A stretch of DNA of 64,000 nucleotides from Enterobacter cloacae (GTDB lineage Bacteria; Pseudomonadota; Gammaproteobacteria; Enterobacterales; Enterobacteriaceae): positions 3,038,001 to 3,102,000 of the forward strand of contig NZ_CP056117.1 in the NCBI RefSeq assembly GCF_013375935.1, read 5' to 3'. A program made the translations under genes and the position numbers. Shown one piece after another: positions 55,311 to 64,000 of this stretch (positions are counted from its first letter, which is position 1; the number at the start of each line of letters is the position of its first letter). Under the pieces are notes generated by a model. That model saw nothing but the letters and a program-made list of their open reading frames with translations, was not told the origin of the DNA and made no database searches.

Positions 55311-55569
55311 TGAATTTGAATAACTTAAAAAATGCACTTGAAAAAATAATTTTTGAACTTAATGCCAATGGTAAACATGAATCGGCAAATTTTTTAAAAT
55401 TCGTTATGATCAGATAATAATTTTTGAAGACGAAATTGCATTGGAAATAGTTGAAAGTCTGTCAACATGCAGAGCTATGGCTCAATACGCAAACTTTTCC
55501 CTCAGGGAAGAAAAACTTTTAGATGATGTTGTTAATTACGCACTTGATATTAAAAAAAAGATGCCCTGA
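55310..55569 (+). pseudogene. Frameshifted immunity gene of the orphan Rhs tip
   Basis: The ATG overlaps the tip's TAA. The first frame reads MNLNNLKNALEKIIFELNA and stops at TAA near 55416; the -1 frame continues IRYDQIIIFEDEIALEIVES to ALDIKKKMP and TGA at 55569. One base is missing near the T6 run at about 55392-55398. The restored protein would be about 86 residues, helical and acidic. Position identifies it as immunity. No family is recognised. Confidence 0.7.
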
Positions 55570-56071
55570 TATTAAGCAAAGGGAAGGAATGATTTTTTGC
55601 GAGGTTATAATTAAGTGGTTGTCTTTTTTTGAAATTCTCACTCCAACCACAGAAACAGACAATTTTTAATAAAAGAGCGCAAAAATAATCACTATTAACC
55701 GGCTGATGTATTAAAATTAAAGCTAGCATCAATCAATTCATCTGCGTGCGGACGAAATTAGCCTTCGAAGCAGTCTTGCCCCAGTCTGTTACAATTTTGT
55801 ACACTAAACCATGATGATAGACACTGTTCTTTTGAGGATTTGTTGGACTTATTTTTCTTAAGTGCGATTAGGCTCTAAAACTGTCTGCTAAGAGCCATTG
55901 CTGCAAGCATGGTCTTTAGCTGGTTCTAAAACTTGATCTGCTCACTCATCTTGCTATCCTTAATATGATATGAAGCTTTAAAATATTCACAGCATTGTAA
56001 AACTGCATTTTGCAAGTGTATGAAGATGGTAATCGTAATCCTTTACTTTATTGAAATATCACCGGATAAAT
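55570..56071. other. AT-rich spacer with no supportable gene
   Basis: About 500 bp downstream of the orphan tip. Only short broken frames are seen on either strand and no IS ends were found. It is probably decayed cassette DNA. Confidence 0.5.
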
Positions 56072-56302
56072 ATGATGTATTTCTTAGAAAGAAAAGATGC
56101 TGAAAAACTTCTCCATAAATTTTTAAAGAATACTTTAAAAAATCAGGCTGATATTGATAAGCTAATGGGGCTGGCAATTAATCATGATTTCGGCATTCCT
56201 ATGAAAGGAATAATTTATGAATATGATAAAATGGAGAAAAATAAACCAACCAAACAAGATTTAGAGGATCTTAACACATTGATGCATTTTTATGGTCCGT
56301 GA
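56072..56302 (+). CDS. Small helical protein, possible orphan immunity
   Basis: A 76-residue frame starting at adjacent ATGs (56072, 56075) with LERKDAEKLLHKFLKNTLKNQ and EKNKPTKQDLEDLNTLMHFYG. It is predicted helical, charged and without a signal. The ribosome site is weak. It lies in the Rhs graveyard where orphan immunity genes collect. It could also be a fragment. Confidence 0.4.
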   Translation: MMYFLERKDAEKLLHKFLKNTLKNQADIDKLMGLAINHDFGIPMKGIIYEYDKMEKNKPTKQDLEDLNTLMHFYGP

Positions 56303-56578
56303 TTAGAAATATGATGCCATTCTTCTATAAGGATATATTTATAGACCTAGACACATCATCTATGACGAAAAAAAGATGATTTTCATGAGTATTCAGATAA
56401 AACACTCATGCCCTAAATCAAATTGCGATGTTATTTTCAAAAATAAACACACTAAACCTCTTTGGAATCTTCAGAACGATTTGATAATTGATGCTTTATA
56501 TAATATATATCGGGATTTAAACTATAACATATCGAGATCATCTGAAAATTTCTTATTAACGTAATAAAAATATGTATT

Positions 56579-56887
56579 AAGAGCGAAGATGATCGCTTAC
56601 TTCAATTTTTTAAAGAAAAAGACGTGCTCGAGTGGATATGCTGCACAAGAAGCGGACGCTTAAGTATACCTTGCTTAGACCTCGCAATGGTCGACTCAAC
56701 ACGCCAGTTAGTCTTTGCGTTAAGCGAGCCAAAGCCATAACCAACCGTTTTGACCATCTTCAATGCTCAGGGCGAAAAACTATTTTGGTCTGCACCTCCT
56801 GAAGGCGCGACTTTTTATTACTTAAATAACGGCATTGAGAAAAACTGGGCGCTATTGTTTAGCCCAGCTCTAATGGTGTACAATTAA
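56579..56887 (+). pseudogene. Gene remnant with in-frame stop
   Basis: One reading frame gives KSEDDRLLQFFKEKDVLEW, then LDLAMVDSTRQLVFALSEPKP, a TAA at 56738-56740, and continues PTVLTIFNAQGEKLFWSAPP and EGATFYYLNNG to a stop at 56887. Composition is protein-like on both sides of the stop. The open frame 56385-56564 just upstream, in another frame, may be its broken 5' part. Function is unknown; an immunity origin fits the setting. Confidence 0.5.
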
Positions 56888-57019
56888 CGACTTATTAGTT
56901 GCAGGAAAGTTACAGTAATTGTAATTATTAATAATTTCACTGATTAATTAACGAATGCGAACCAAATGGAGATAATATTTATTTGGGTATGTAATTTATT
57001 CATTTATAGATGAAGTTAT

Positions 57020-57376
57020 ATGAAAAAACAATATTTAATTGATCAGTTAAAGAATATTGAAAAGCTCATGCGCTCCTCTTTACCCTCTGAGTATAAGCGC
57101 TTTATGATTGAGAACGTTAAGGATAGTGACTCTTATGAAATTCAACGAGCAAATGGTTACCAGCTATATGTTTTCAATTGTTTTGACTTACTAGAAAGAA
57201 ATGATACATATACTATTCAAGCGGTTGAGCCTGACGTTTTATTGATTGGTCAAGATGCTGATCTGGGATACTTTTTGAATTTGCGCAAAGGTACTGATGA
57301 GATTTATTCTTTAGATCTTGGAGCGTTAGGAAGTCTGGACATGGATAAAGAAAGTAATAGTATATTTATGCTATAA
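57020..57376 (+). CDS. SMI1/KNR4 (SUKH)-like immunity protein
   Basis: A 118-residue protein with the SUKH layout: a helical LPSEYKRFMIEN start, a hydrophobic strand YQLYVFNCFDLLERND and PDVLLIGQDADLGYFLNLRKGTDEIYSLDLG. This superfamily protects against many nuclease-type polymorphic toxins. It has no adjacent toxin, so it may defend against kin carrying another Rhs tip. Confidence 0.65.
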   Translation: MKKQYLIDQLKNIEKLMRSSLPSEYKRFMIENVKDSDSYEIQRANGYQLYVFNCFDLLERNDTYTIQAVEPDVLLIGQDADLGYFLNLRKGTDEIYSLDLGALGSLDMDKESNSIFML

Positions 57377-57449
57377 ATCTTTACTTATCAAAGATATAGT
57401 TCAGAATAATGGAAAATCTCGCCAAATCGTGGATTTTTTTCAAAACAAA

Positions 57450-58137
57450 TCAAACATAATGAGCTACTGGAAGCGAATCTTTCAGTTCTGGTTTTATGAA
57501 CATTAAATCAGCCGCACACTGATAGACATCAAGTCCTGATTCATCGCTAATTGTACTGACATATTCTACTGAAATCCGCACATCCTTATCCAGCATCATA
57601 CCTTTCCCGACTGTCTTAATGGCAATATCCATGACCAGATTTTTTGCGTCATCACTACTACACCTGGCATTTACTCGCCATAGCCAGCAAACTACCTGCT
57701 ATTTATACCCAAGCCTTTACTTTTCATCTCATATTCCTTCGTTAATTAACGATACTTTTGCCATCCATTGCGCCTCCCGCATAAACTCCACAGTATCCAG
57801 TTCACCAATTACTGCAGTACACTGGCTGGAATTGTCGTTCCAGACCCAGTGACGCTTCTGGTTTTTATCCAGCAGCTATCTACTTTGCCGTTCCCTCCAT
57901 GTTGCATACTCCCAAACCATCCCCAGCTGAGACATTAATGTTGAGCTCTGCGTACTGCTCCGGATTCAGGGTGAGTATCGCTCCGGGCTTTACGTACTGC
58001 TTTACCGCAGCTGGAAGCGTTGTGGCATCATCAATAACCCCATCAGTTTTCTCCGGCGATCTCTGGTACGGGTTCAGCACGGTATACGAGCAAAACCGTG
58101 AGGCGCAACGGTCGTGTAATCGCGGGTTCGTCGTCAT
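57450..58137 (-). pseudogene. Decayed lipoprotein gene cluster on the minus strand
   Basis: Pieces in different frames read as protein. 58137-57880 contains LPAAVKQYVKPGAILTLNPE and NINVSAGDGLGVCNMEGTAK. About 57870-57725 contains KRHWVWNDNSSQCTAVIGEL and MREAQWMAKVSLINEGI. About 57665-57450 contains CSSDDAKNLVMDIAIKTVGKG and DESGLDVYQCAADLMF, like a lipoprotein start beyond a CSSD lipobox. Stops and frame changes interrupt them. Families are not recognised. Confidence 0.45.
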
Positions 58138-58144
58138 CGGCTAA

Positions 58145-58269
58145 AGCGAATGGGCGCGCCTGTTCTGGTGAAAACCTATCGAGGTCACCGTTTATCCCGA
58201 AGTGAAAAAGCGGGGGTGTGAACAGGACCTGGCATCCTTAGAAGCACACTATCAAAACGCGAGGGCTAG
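58145..58269 (+). pseudogene. Small plus-strand coding remnant
   Basis: A frame with an early stop reads SEWARLFW, TGA, then KPIEVTVYPEVKKRGCEQDL and ASLEAHYQNARAS to a stop at 58269, just before the terminator hairpin. It looks like the C-terminal end of a lost membrane-anchored protein. Alignment to a family is not possible by eye. Confidence 0.35.
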
Positions 58270-58280
58270 TTAACAGAAAA

Positions 58281-58302
58281 AATCCACGCCGGGGCGTGGA
58301 TT
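58281..58302. terminator. Bidirectional terminator, second copy of the rhs-module stem
   Basis: AATCCACGCC (58281-58290) and GGCGTGGATT (58293-58302) form a 10-bp stem with a GG loop, with A-run before and T-run after. The stem is the same as at 53946-53965. It can stop transcription from the graveyard and from the minus-strand coiled-coil gene. Confidence 0.8.
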
Positions 58303-58337
58303 TTAAACGTCACTCTCGTGAAGGGGGCCAGGCGTGG

Positions 58338-59630
58338 TTACACGTGACTTTCGAAATCGCTTCCGATGTCGGATTCAACGTCGCTGACGTAGTTTTTACC
58401 GGTGTTTGACGCCTCAACAAGTCGCTGGTAACTGTTTTCCAGCTTCTCTTTCCTGACGACGAGCCTGTTAATGCTATCTTCATGACGAGCCGCTGACTGT
58501 TTAACTTCAGGGTCAGCCATAAGCCCGGCTTTTTCTTCAATACCTTTCTTAAGCGCGGTTGTATGCTCAATTGTGCTATCGATGAAGTTAATTCTCTTCG
58601 CTAACGTATTCAGGGCGCGGTTTTCGGTTTCACACATCTCTTTGACACCGTCCTGATATTGCGCAATTCTAGAGTCATATTTTGACTGCAGCGGCGAACG
58701 TTCTTCAGACTTAATGGCCGCGATCCGCGCGTCTCTGGCAGATTCCATACGGCTAATTTCATGTTTAATGGCTGCAACCTCATTTTTAGCGTTTTGATAT
58801 TTCTTAATGCGAGTGAGGAACGCTGCTCCGTTGTCGCTCAGCACTTCTTTTGTTGTCGTAGCAGAATAGGAGCGTCGACCCTCAACCACAATGGTCTTGG
58901 TACCAAACATCTTTTCAGCATACTCAGGCGTAGCCATTGTTCTCTTGAGGAATTTATTATTTTGCGCTTTGGCCAAATCATTAATAACGTCGGTCTTCCC
59001 CAGGTTATTAAGGAATTTAAAGAGCTCAGGCTCACGTTTATTAATTCTACGAATGTCAACCTTCAGTTTGTCAATCTCACTATTTGTTTTCTGGGTCAAT
59101 CTATTAATGCGTTTTTCTTGATCTTCGCTAATTTTCTGCGGAGTGATCTGTTCTAATTTATGCTTCTCGATAGAGACAAACTCTTTTGCTTCATTTCGTT
59201 TGTCAATCATTTCGTGAACCAGGTTTTTATCAGACCTGGCGCATTCCAGTTGACGATTTGCCGCACTCGTCTTGAGCGCGATCTCTTTGCTGAGATGATC
59301 AACCTCAATTTTTTGGCTTGCCTGAAAGATACGGTTGCCAATATTGTTCAGCTGCGTGAGTTTCTTATCGTGGATCTTTGATTCCTGCTTTTCAAGCTTG
59401 TCCTTGACATTTTCAATAAACGACTCCACTTTTTTGGAATCTTTAATGTCAAAGTTTTGACGCATTCGATCGCTGAGACTTGCGAGTAATTCTTTACTAT
59501 TAGCCACGCTGCCCATTTTATCCAGCGTTTTATTAACGGTTTTGAGATCGCTTTTGTGCACCCGCTCGGAGGTTCTTAGGTTATCAAGGGCAGCAATAAA
59601 TCGATTTTGTTCACGTACAGTTAACGACAT
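58338..59630 (-). CDS. Large coiled-coil protein of unknown function
   Basis: A 430-residue, highly charged protein; GAGG stands 5 nt before the ATG at 59630. It has no signal peptide or membrane helix. Long heptad-like stretches (about 60-215 and 275-410, with Lys/Glu/Asp-rich helices) flank a short non-coiled segment (about 215-265, MATPEYAEKMFGTKTIVVEG). The tail SDVESDIGSDFESHV is acidic and serine-rich. It is AT-rich and isolated between the Rhs remnants and the fimbrial operon. A structural or translocated role is possible; I recognise no family. Confidence 0.7.
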   Translation of the reverse strand: MSLTVREQNRFIAALDNLRTSERVHKSDLKTVNKTLDKMGSVANSKELLASLSDRMRQNFDIKDSKKVESFIENVKDKLEKQESKIHDKKLTQLNNIGNRIFQASQKIEVDHLSKEIALKTSAANRQLECARSDKNLVHEMIDKRNEAKEFVSIEKHKLEQITPQKISEDQEKRINRLTQKTNSEIDKLKVDIRRINKREPELFKFLNNLGKTDVINDLAKAQNNKFLKRTMATPEYAEKMFGTKTIVVEGRRSYSATTTKEVLSDNGAAFLTRIKKYQNAKNEVAAIKHEISRMESARDARIAAIKSEERSPLQSKYDSRIAQYQDGVKEMCETENRALNTLAKRINFIDSTIEHTTALKKGIEEKAGLMADPEVKQSAARHEDSINRLVVRKEKLENSYQRLVEASNTGKNYVSDVESDIGSDFESHV

Positions 59631-59880
59631 AATTTCCTCGCTTGGCATTAAATTACAATATAAAACCGTTCACAGGACCGGTTTAGCTGTCGGGATGTAT
59701 AGTGTCATGCGCCATCGTGTGCTTCTTGCAAAAAACGCTTTTTACTGAAAAGAGGATATTTTTGCGGTGTCGTTTTTTGAAAGTTGTGCCAGTAAAAATT
59801 AAGTAGATTAAAGCCACTAACTCTATGCGGATAAAGTGTGTGTTGGTGTTATCTATTAACTTTTACAGGAAAGAATAACG

Positions 59881-60414
59881 ATGCAATTAACCAAATGGGC
59901 CTGGGCGCTTGGCATGACGACTACCGTACTCGTCGGTCAGGTACAGGCGGCCGATCAGGGGCACGGCAAGGTCACATTTACCGGCGCAATTATCGACGCC
60001 CCTTGTTCAATTACCCCCGATACCATTGAACAAACCGTTGACCTGGGTGAAATTTCCAACAAAGCGCTGGCGAACGGCGGGAAATCGCGTCCGCGACCGT
60101 TTGATATCAAGCTGGAAAGCTGCGATCTCGCTGGCCTGACGGATAAAACGGTCACCATCACCTTCACGGGATCGGAATCAAGCGCCCAGCCAGGCTATCT
60201 GGCGCTGGTTGGCACGGCCAGCGGCGCGGCTATTGGCATTACCAATGACAATGGCACCAACATCCCGCTTGGTACGCCGAGCTCGGTCACCAAAACCCAG
60301 CAGGGTGATAACACCCTTACCTATGCCGCTTATCTGCAGGGGAACGGCGCCACGTCCTCCGTTGTGCCGGGTGAGTTTACCTCGGTTGCCAACTTCACCC
60401 TGGCTTACCAGTAA
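59881..60414 (+). CDS. Major fimbrial subunit, Pap/Mrp type
   Basis: Chaperone-usher pilin of 177 residues. The signal peptide is cleaved at VQA-AD (residue 23). A donor strand starts GHGKVTFTGAIIDAPCSI; the paired cysteines are in APCSI and ESCDL. It ends with the penultimate-Tyr motif FTLAYQ. AGGAAAG precedes the ATG. First gene of the operon; no recombinase or invertible element is visible upstream within the window. Confidence 0.9.
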   Translation: MQLTKWAWALGMTTTVLVGQVQAADQGHGKVTFTGAIIDAPCSITPDTIEQTVDLGEISNKALANGGKSRPRPFDIKLESCDLAGLTDKTVTITFTGSESSAQPGYLALVGTASGAAIGITNDNGTNIPLGTPSSVTKTQQGDNTLTYAAYLQGNGATSSVVPGEFTSVANFTLAYQ

Positions 60415-60453
60415 GACGACGTTGGCCTTGCGGCCGTCTGGTTCGGTTTTTTT
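60414..60453 (+). terminator. Attenuator-like hairpin after major pilin gene
   Basis: GGCC (60424-60427) and GGCC (60432-60435) close a TTGC loop; AGAC (60414-60417) can pair with GTCT (60436-60439) past a bulge; T7 follows at 60447-60453. Partial termination here would favour the major subunit over assembly genes, as known for pap-type operons. Confidence 0.45.
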
Positions 60454-60464
60454 GCGGGAAATCT

Positions 60465-61022
60465 ATGAAACATAGTGCTTCATTTGTCACGCCTGTGCGG
60501 CTGCTGTGGCTGACATTGCCCTTCGTCTGTGCGGGCGTACCGGCGGCTAACATTACCGGCCAGGGGCATGGCAAGGTCAGCATGCAGGGGGCGATTATCG
60601 ATACGCCCTGCGCGATCAAGGTCGATAGCCGCGATCAGGCGATCGACCTCATCACGCTGCCGTTGGATCAGATCATCAATGCCGGCGTCGGGCCATCAAA
60701 GCCGTTCAGCATTCACCTCGAGAACTGCGCGCTGGAACCGATGCTGCCAAACCATCCTGACTGGTCACATTTTCGCGTCACCTTCGACGGGGCCATCACC
60801 GATGGCTCGCTCTTCGCGCTTCGCGGCGAGGCCCGCGGGGTCGGTCTGGAAATTATGGATGCCGCAGGCAACCGCATGCGGCCGGGAATCGCCTCCTCTT
60901 CGGGGCAGCTACAGCCTGGCGCCATGCGCCTTGATTACAGCCTGCGGCTGGTGGGTAACCACCAGAAGCTGCGCGCGGGGGCGTACCAGACTACGGTGCG
61001 TTTCAAACTGGATTATTTTTGA
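60465..61022 (+). CDS. PapH-like fimbrial terminator/anchor subunit
   Basis: A 185-residue pilin-like protein with a signal peptide ending at VPA-AN (about residue 28). It repeats the GQGHGKVSMQGAIIDTPCAI start of the major subunit and has cysteines in TPCAI and ENCAL. The gene order major subunit, this gene, usher is that of papA-papH-papC and mrpA-mrpB-mrpC. It would stop growth and anchor the pilus. The stop overlaps the usher start (TGATG). Confidence 0.82.
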   Translation: MKHSASFVTPVRLLWLTLPFVCAGVPAANITGQGHGKVSMQGAIIDTPCAIKVDSRDQAIDLITLPLDQIINAGVGPSKPFSIHLENCALEPMLPNHPDWSHFRVTFDGAITDGSLFALRGEARGVGLEIMDAAGNRMRPGIASSSGQLQPGAMRLDYSLRLVGNHQKLRAGAYQTTVRFKLDYF

Positions 61023-63525
61023 TGAGGCACGTTTTTAATTTTTCGGGCATTGCCGTGCTGGTCACCCTGGTCTTACAGGGAGGGATGGCCAGTGGGTATG
61101 CAGCACAAACCATTCAATTTAATACCGACGTGCTGGACGTCAGCGATCGGGCGCATATCGACCTGAGTCAGTTCTCTCGCGCCGGTTTTATTATGCCGGG
61201 GAATTACCAGATGGTGGTTCGCCTGAACAAGACCGAGTTGCCCGAACAGCCGCTCAGTTTTCTGGCGCCGGATGATGATCCAAAGGGCAGTGAGGTATGT
61301 CTGACGCACGACCTTGTGGCGCTGCTTGGACTTAAATCAGCGCTGCAAAGCACGCTGACGTGGTGGCATCACGGTACCTGCCTGCAGCTGGCGAGCCTGC
61401 CGGGCGCCAGCCAGCGTGCCGACCTTGGTTCTAATACGCTGTACCTGAGCATCCCTCAGGCCTATCTCGAATATACCGCTGAGAATTGGGATCCCCCCGG
61501 CAGCTGGGATGAGGGGATTGGCGGGGCCATTTTTGACTATAACCTTAACGGTCAGTCTTCGCGGTATGCAACGGGGAGCCGCCGCGAAATGAAATCACTG
61601 ACGGGTAACGGCACTACCGGTTTTAACGTCGGCGGCTGGCGGGTGCGTGCGGACTGGCAGGCGCGCTACAGCCACAGCGCTGGGTCGTATCAGGACAATC
61701 AGCGCGAGTGGGCGTGGAGTCGTTACTACGCGTGGCGGGCGCTGCCGTCCTTGAAGTCGAAGCTGATGATGGGGGAAAACTATCTCAACTCGGGGCTGTT
61801 TGACAGTTTCCGCTACACGGGAAGCAGCCTCGAATCGGACGACAATATGCTGCCGCCCAACCTGCGCGGCTATGCGCCGGAGGTGGTCGGCGTCGCGAGG
61901 ACCAACGCGAAGGTTACTATTAGCCAGCAGGGACGCGTGCTGCACGAAACCACCGTGGCGGCGGGCCCGTTTCGTATTCAGGATTTGAACACGGCGGTTT
62001 CTGGAACGCTGGACGTGGAGATACAGGAACAGGACGGCACCGTTCGCCATTTCCGGATGGATACTGCCAATATTCCCTATCTGACGCGGCCTGGCATGGT
62101 GCGTTACAAGCTGGCGCTGGGCAAGCCGTCGGATTACCGCCACAACAGCGTGGGACCGGGATTTGCCACGGGGGAATTTTCGTGGGGGATCAATAACGGC
62201 TGGTCGCTTTACGGCGGCAGCCTGCTGGCGGGTGACTATAACGCGGTGGCGACGGGCGTCGGTCGTGACCTGCTGGCCTTGGGGGCGGTCTCGTTTGACT
62301 TCACCGAGTCGCGTGCCGTGTTGCCGCAGACGGGCAGCCGGTCCGGTGGCTCCTGGCGCCTTAGCTACTCCAAACGCTTTGACGAATACGACAGCCAGGT
62401 CACCTTCGCAGGCTATCGCTTCTCGCAGCGTAACTTTATGAATATGTCGGAGTTTTTAAGCGCGCGCTATCACGGTATAGCGGGAAATAACAATAAAGAG
62501 CTCTACACCATTGCTTTCAATAAACAGTTTCGGCAGCTGGGGCTTAGTGCGTATGTGAACTATAGCCACCAGACCTACTGGGACCGCCCGGATAACGATA
62601 CCTACAACCTCTCGCTATCCCGCTTTTTCGATGCCGGACAGCTTAAAAATCTTGGTCTGACCCTGTCGGCCTATCGCTCTCTTTTTAACCATACACGCGA
62701 CGATGGCGCTTACCTGAGCCTCTCGGTGCCGTGGGGTAATGGGGGCACGCTCAATGTCGATGGCCAGGCGGGAAGTTCAGGCAACGGGGCGATGATCGGC
62801 TATTTCGACAACATTGACGCAAACAATACCTACCGGATTAAAGCCGGGGTTGCCCGGCAGGGCCGGGCAGCCAGCAGCGGGTACTTTACGCACAAGGGCG
62901 ACGTTGCCGAGCTGACCGCTAATACCACCTATGAAGAGGGGCGCTATCGCTCCTGGGGCGGAGCGATTCAGGGGGGGGCCTTACTGCGACGCCAGAGGGC
63001 GTGGCGATGCATCGGGTGAGCAGCATGGGTGGAACGCGAATGATGGTTGATACGGCGGGCATTGCCGGGGTACCCGTCCGCGGATACGGCACGGGAACCC
63101 AGACGAACCGCTTTGGCAAGGCCGTGGTTGCGGATATCAGCAATGGCTATCGCAGCAGCGTCAGCGTGGACGTGAACAACCTGGCCGACAACGTCGAGGC
63201 AACGCGGTCGGTGGTTCAGGGAACGCTGACGGAAGGGGCCATCGGCTACCGCCGTTTTGGAATGATTGCCGGGGAAAAGGCGATGGTGCAGCTGCGTCTT
63301 ACCAACGGCAGCGTTCCACCGTTCGGAGCGACGGTGTTCAGCCATCGTGAGAGCCAGGCCGGGATCGTCGACGATGACGGCATGGTATGGCTAACGGGGA
63401 TGGTCAGCGGGGAGTCGATGCGGGTGATGTGGGATGGGCAAACGCAGTGCGTAGTAACGCTGCCTAACCCCCTGCCGACCGGCGTCCGCGTTCTGCCGTT
63501 AACCTGCCGGCCACAGCAGATATAG
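61022..63525 (+). pseudogene. Fimbrial usher (PapC/MrpC type), frameshifted at a G8 run
   Basis: Outer-membrane usher. Signal peptide, N-domain (FNTDVLDVSDRAHIDLSQFS), barrel and plug read from the ATG at 61022 to about 62970. At GGGGGGGG (62971-62978) the frame is lost and a stop follows at 63019. The other frame resumes LTATPEGVAMHRVSSMGGTR and runs through the C-terminal domains to LPLTCRPQQI (63525). Nine or six Gs would give one protein of about 834 residues, the normal size. This may be slipped-strand phase variation, true decay, or a base-call error. Confidence 0.88.
62971..62978 (+). repeat. Homopolymer G8 tract in usher gene
   Basis: Eight consecutive G between CA and CC at the exact site of the frame loss. 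A tract of this length is prone to polymerase slippage and to sequencing error. Confidence 0.9.
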
Positions 63526-63606
63526 CCTTTCAGCCATCCGCGACCGCGGGGAAAACAACCGGGCAACCGTATTCTGCGGTGGCCCAACAACAGCGAGTAT
63601 ATCCGT

Positions 63607-64000
63607 ATGAAACATCATTTATCGTTCACGGGGATCGGAGCAGTGCTGATCTCCGGGCTGCTTTGCCAGAGCGTGCAGGCTGCCGTTACGCTTGACCGCA
63701 CGCGGGCAGTGTTTAACGGCGCGAACAGGTCGATGAGCTTGAACATCTCCAACCAGAACAAGGCGTTGCCCTACCTGGCGCAGGCGTGGATTGAGGATGA
63801 AAAGGGGAACAAAATCAGCGGGCCGCTGGCGGCGCTGCCGCCGCTTCAGCGGGTAGAGCCCGTGGCTAAAGAGCAGGTAAAGCTGCAGCTTACCGATGAT
63901 GCCCAGTCGCTGCCGCAGGACAGAGAATCAATTTTCTACTTTAACCTGCGTGAAATTCCGCCCAAAAGCAGCAAGGCGAACACCCTGCAGATTGCGTTGC
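63607..64000 (+). CDS. Periplasmic fimbrial chaperone (PapD-like), partial
   Basis: Donor-strand chaperone for pilin folding. The ATG at 63607 gives a signal peptide ending at VQA-AV (residue 25). The first immunoglobulin domain shows AVTLDRTRAVFNGANRSMSL, the PYLAQAWIED strand, RVEP and the diagnostic FYFNLREIPP near residue 115. The gene runs off the right edge after about 131 codons. It lies 81 bp after the usher. Confidence 0.93.
   Translation, partial: MKHHLSFTGIGAVLISGLLCQSVQAAVTLDRTRAVFNGANRSMSLNISNQNKALPYLAQAWIEDEKGNKISGPLAALPPLQRVEPVAKEQVKLQLTDDAQSLPQDRESIFYFNLREIPPKSSKANTLQIAL

Noticed and set aside
56385..56564. Short open frame (about 59 codons)
   Set aside because: Too weak alone; noted only as a possible 5' part of the pseudogene at 56579-56887.
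53497..58302. Possible insertion sequence or CRISPR array in the AT-rich Rhs remnant zone
   Set aside because: No transposase frame, terminal inverted repeats with target duplications, or regularly spaced repeats were found.
1..64000. tRNA or rRNA genes
   Set aside because: No tRNA cloverleaf or rRNA stretch was recognised anywhere; the island borders are not at a visible tRNA.

Overview
This is a GC-rich enterobacterial chromosome segment, most likely from the Enterobacter cloacae complex. The left end carries ldcA, emtA, ycgR and treA in the linkage familiar from Enterobacteriaceae. The centre is one complete type VI secretion (T6SS) locus whose effector set (Tle with an ankyrin Tli, Rhs with an EagR chaperone, Tai4) resembles the one known from E. 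cloacae. The species assignment is an inference from gene content.

Layout. 1-5.8 kb: cell-wall recycling and motility genes (ldcA partial, emtA, ycgR), a Fur-box-preceded TonB siderophore receptor, and periplasmic trehalase treA, which has a one-base frameshift. 6.1-9.0 kb: a carbohydrate uptake pair, a GPH symporter plus a RafY-like porin. 9.0-13.4 kb: an AraC regulator divergent from a NepI-like exporter, then a GAPDH paralogue behind a GlxA-type regulator. 13.4-14.3 kb is a gene-poor, AT-rich leader.

14.3-53.9 kb is the T6SS. It runs: SH3 lipoprotein, tssJKLM, tagF, tssABC; an accessory pocket of small membrane and immunity genes; hcp; a second pocket with a broken lipoprotein gene and a candidate pore-forming effector with its membrane immunity protein; tagH, pppA, a periplasmic protein, tagJ, tssEFG, tssH, ppkA; tle-tli; two nearly identical vgrG genes; eagR; rhs and its immunity gene. 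All 13 core components are present. PpkA, PppA and TagH suggest threonine-phosphorylation control of firing, with TagF as repressor.

53.9-58.3 kb is a graveyard of Rhs tips and immunity genes. It holds a repeated terminator, a 3' scrap of ychF, a start-less displaced rhs tip with a new toxin domain and a frameshifted immunity gene, an immunity-like ORF, a pseudogene with an in-frame stop, a SUKH-like gene and decayed lipoprotein remnants. 58.3-59.6 kb encodes a large orphan coiled-coil protein on the minus strand. 59.9-64 kb starts a Pap/Mrp-type fimbrial operon (major subunit, PapH-like terminator, usher, chaperone). Its usher is frameshifted at a run of eight G.

The most novel material is the 27.9-29.3 kb effector/immunity pair and its related flanking hairpins, the two Rhs tip toxins, the ychF scar, the unassigned membrane genes beside vgrG, and the coiled-coil protein. 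Several frameshifts fall in homopolymers, so sequencing error must be excluded before they are treated as biology.
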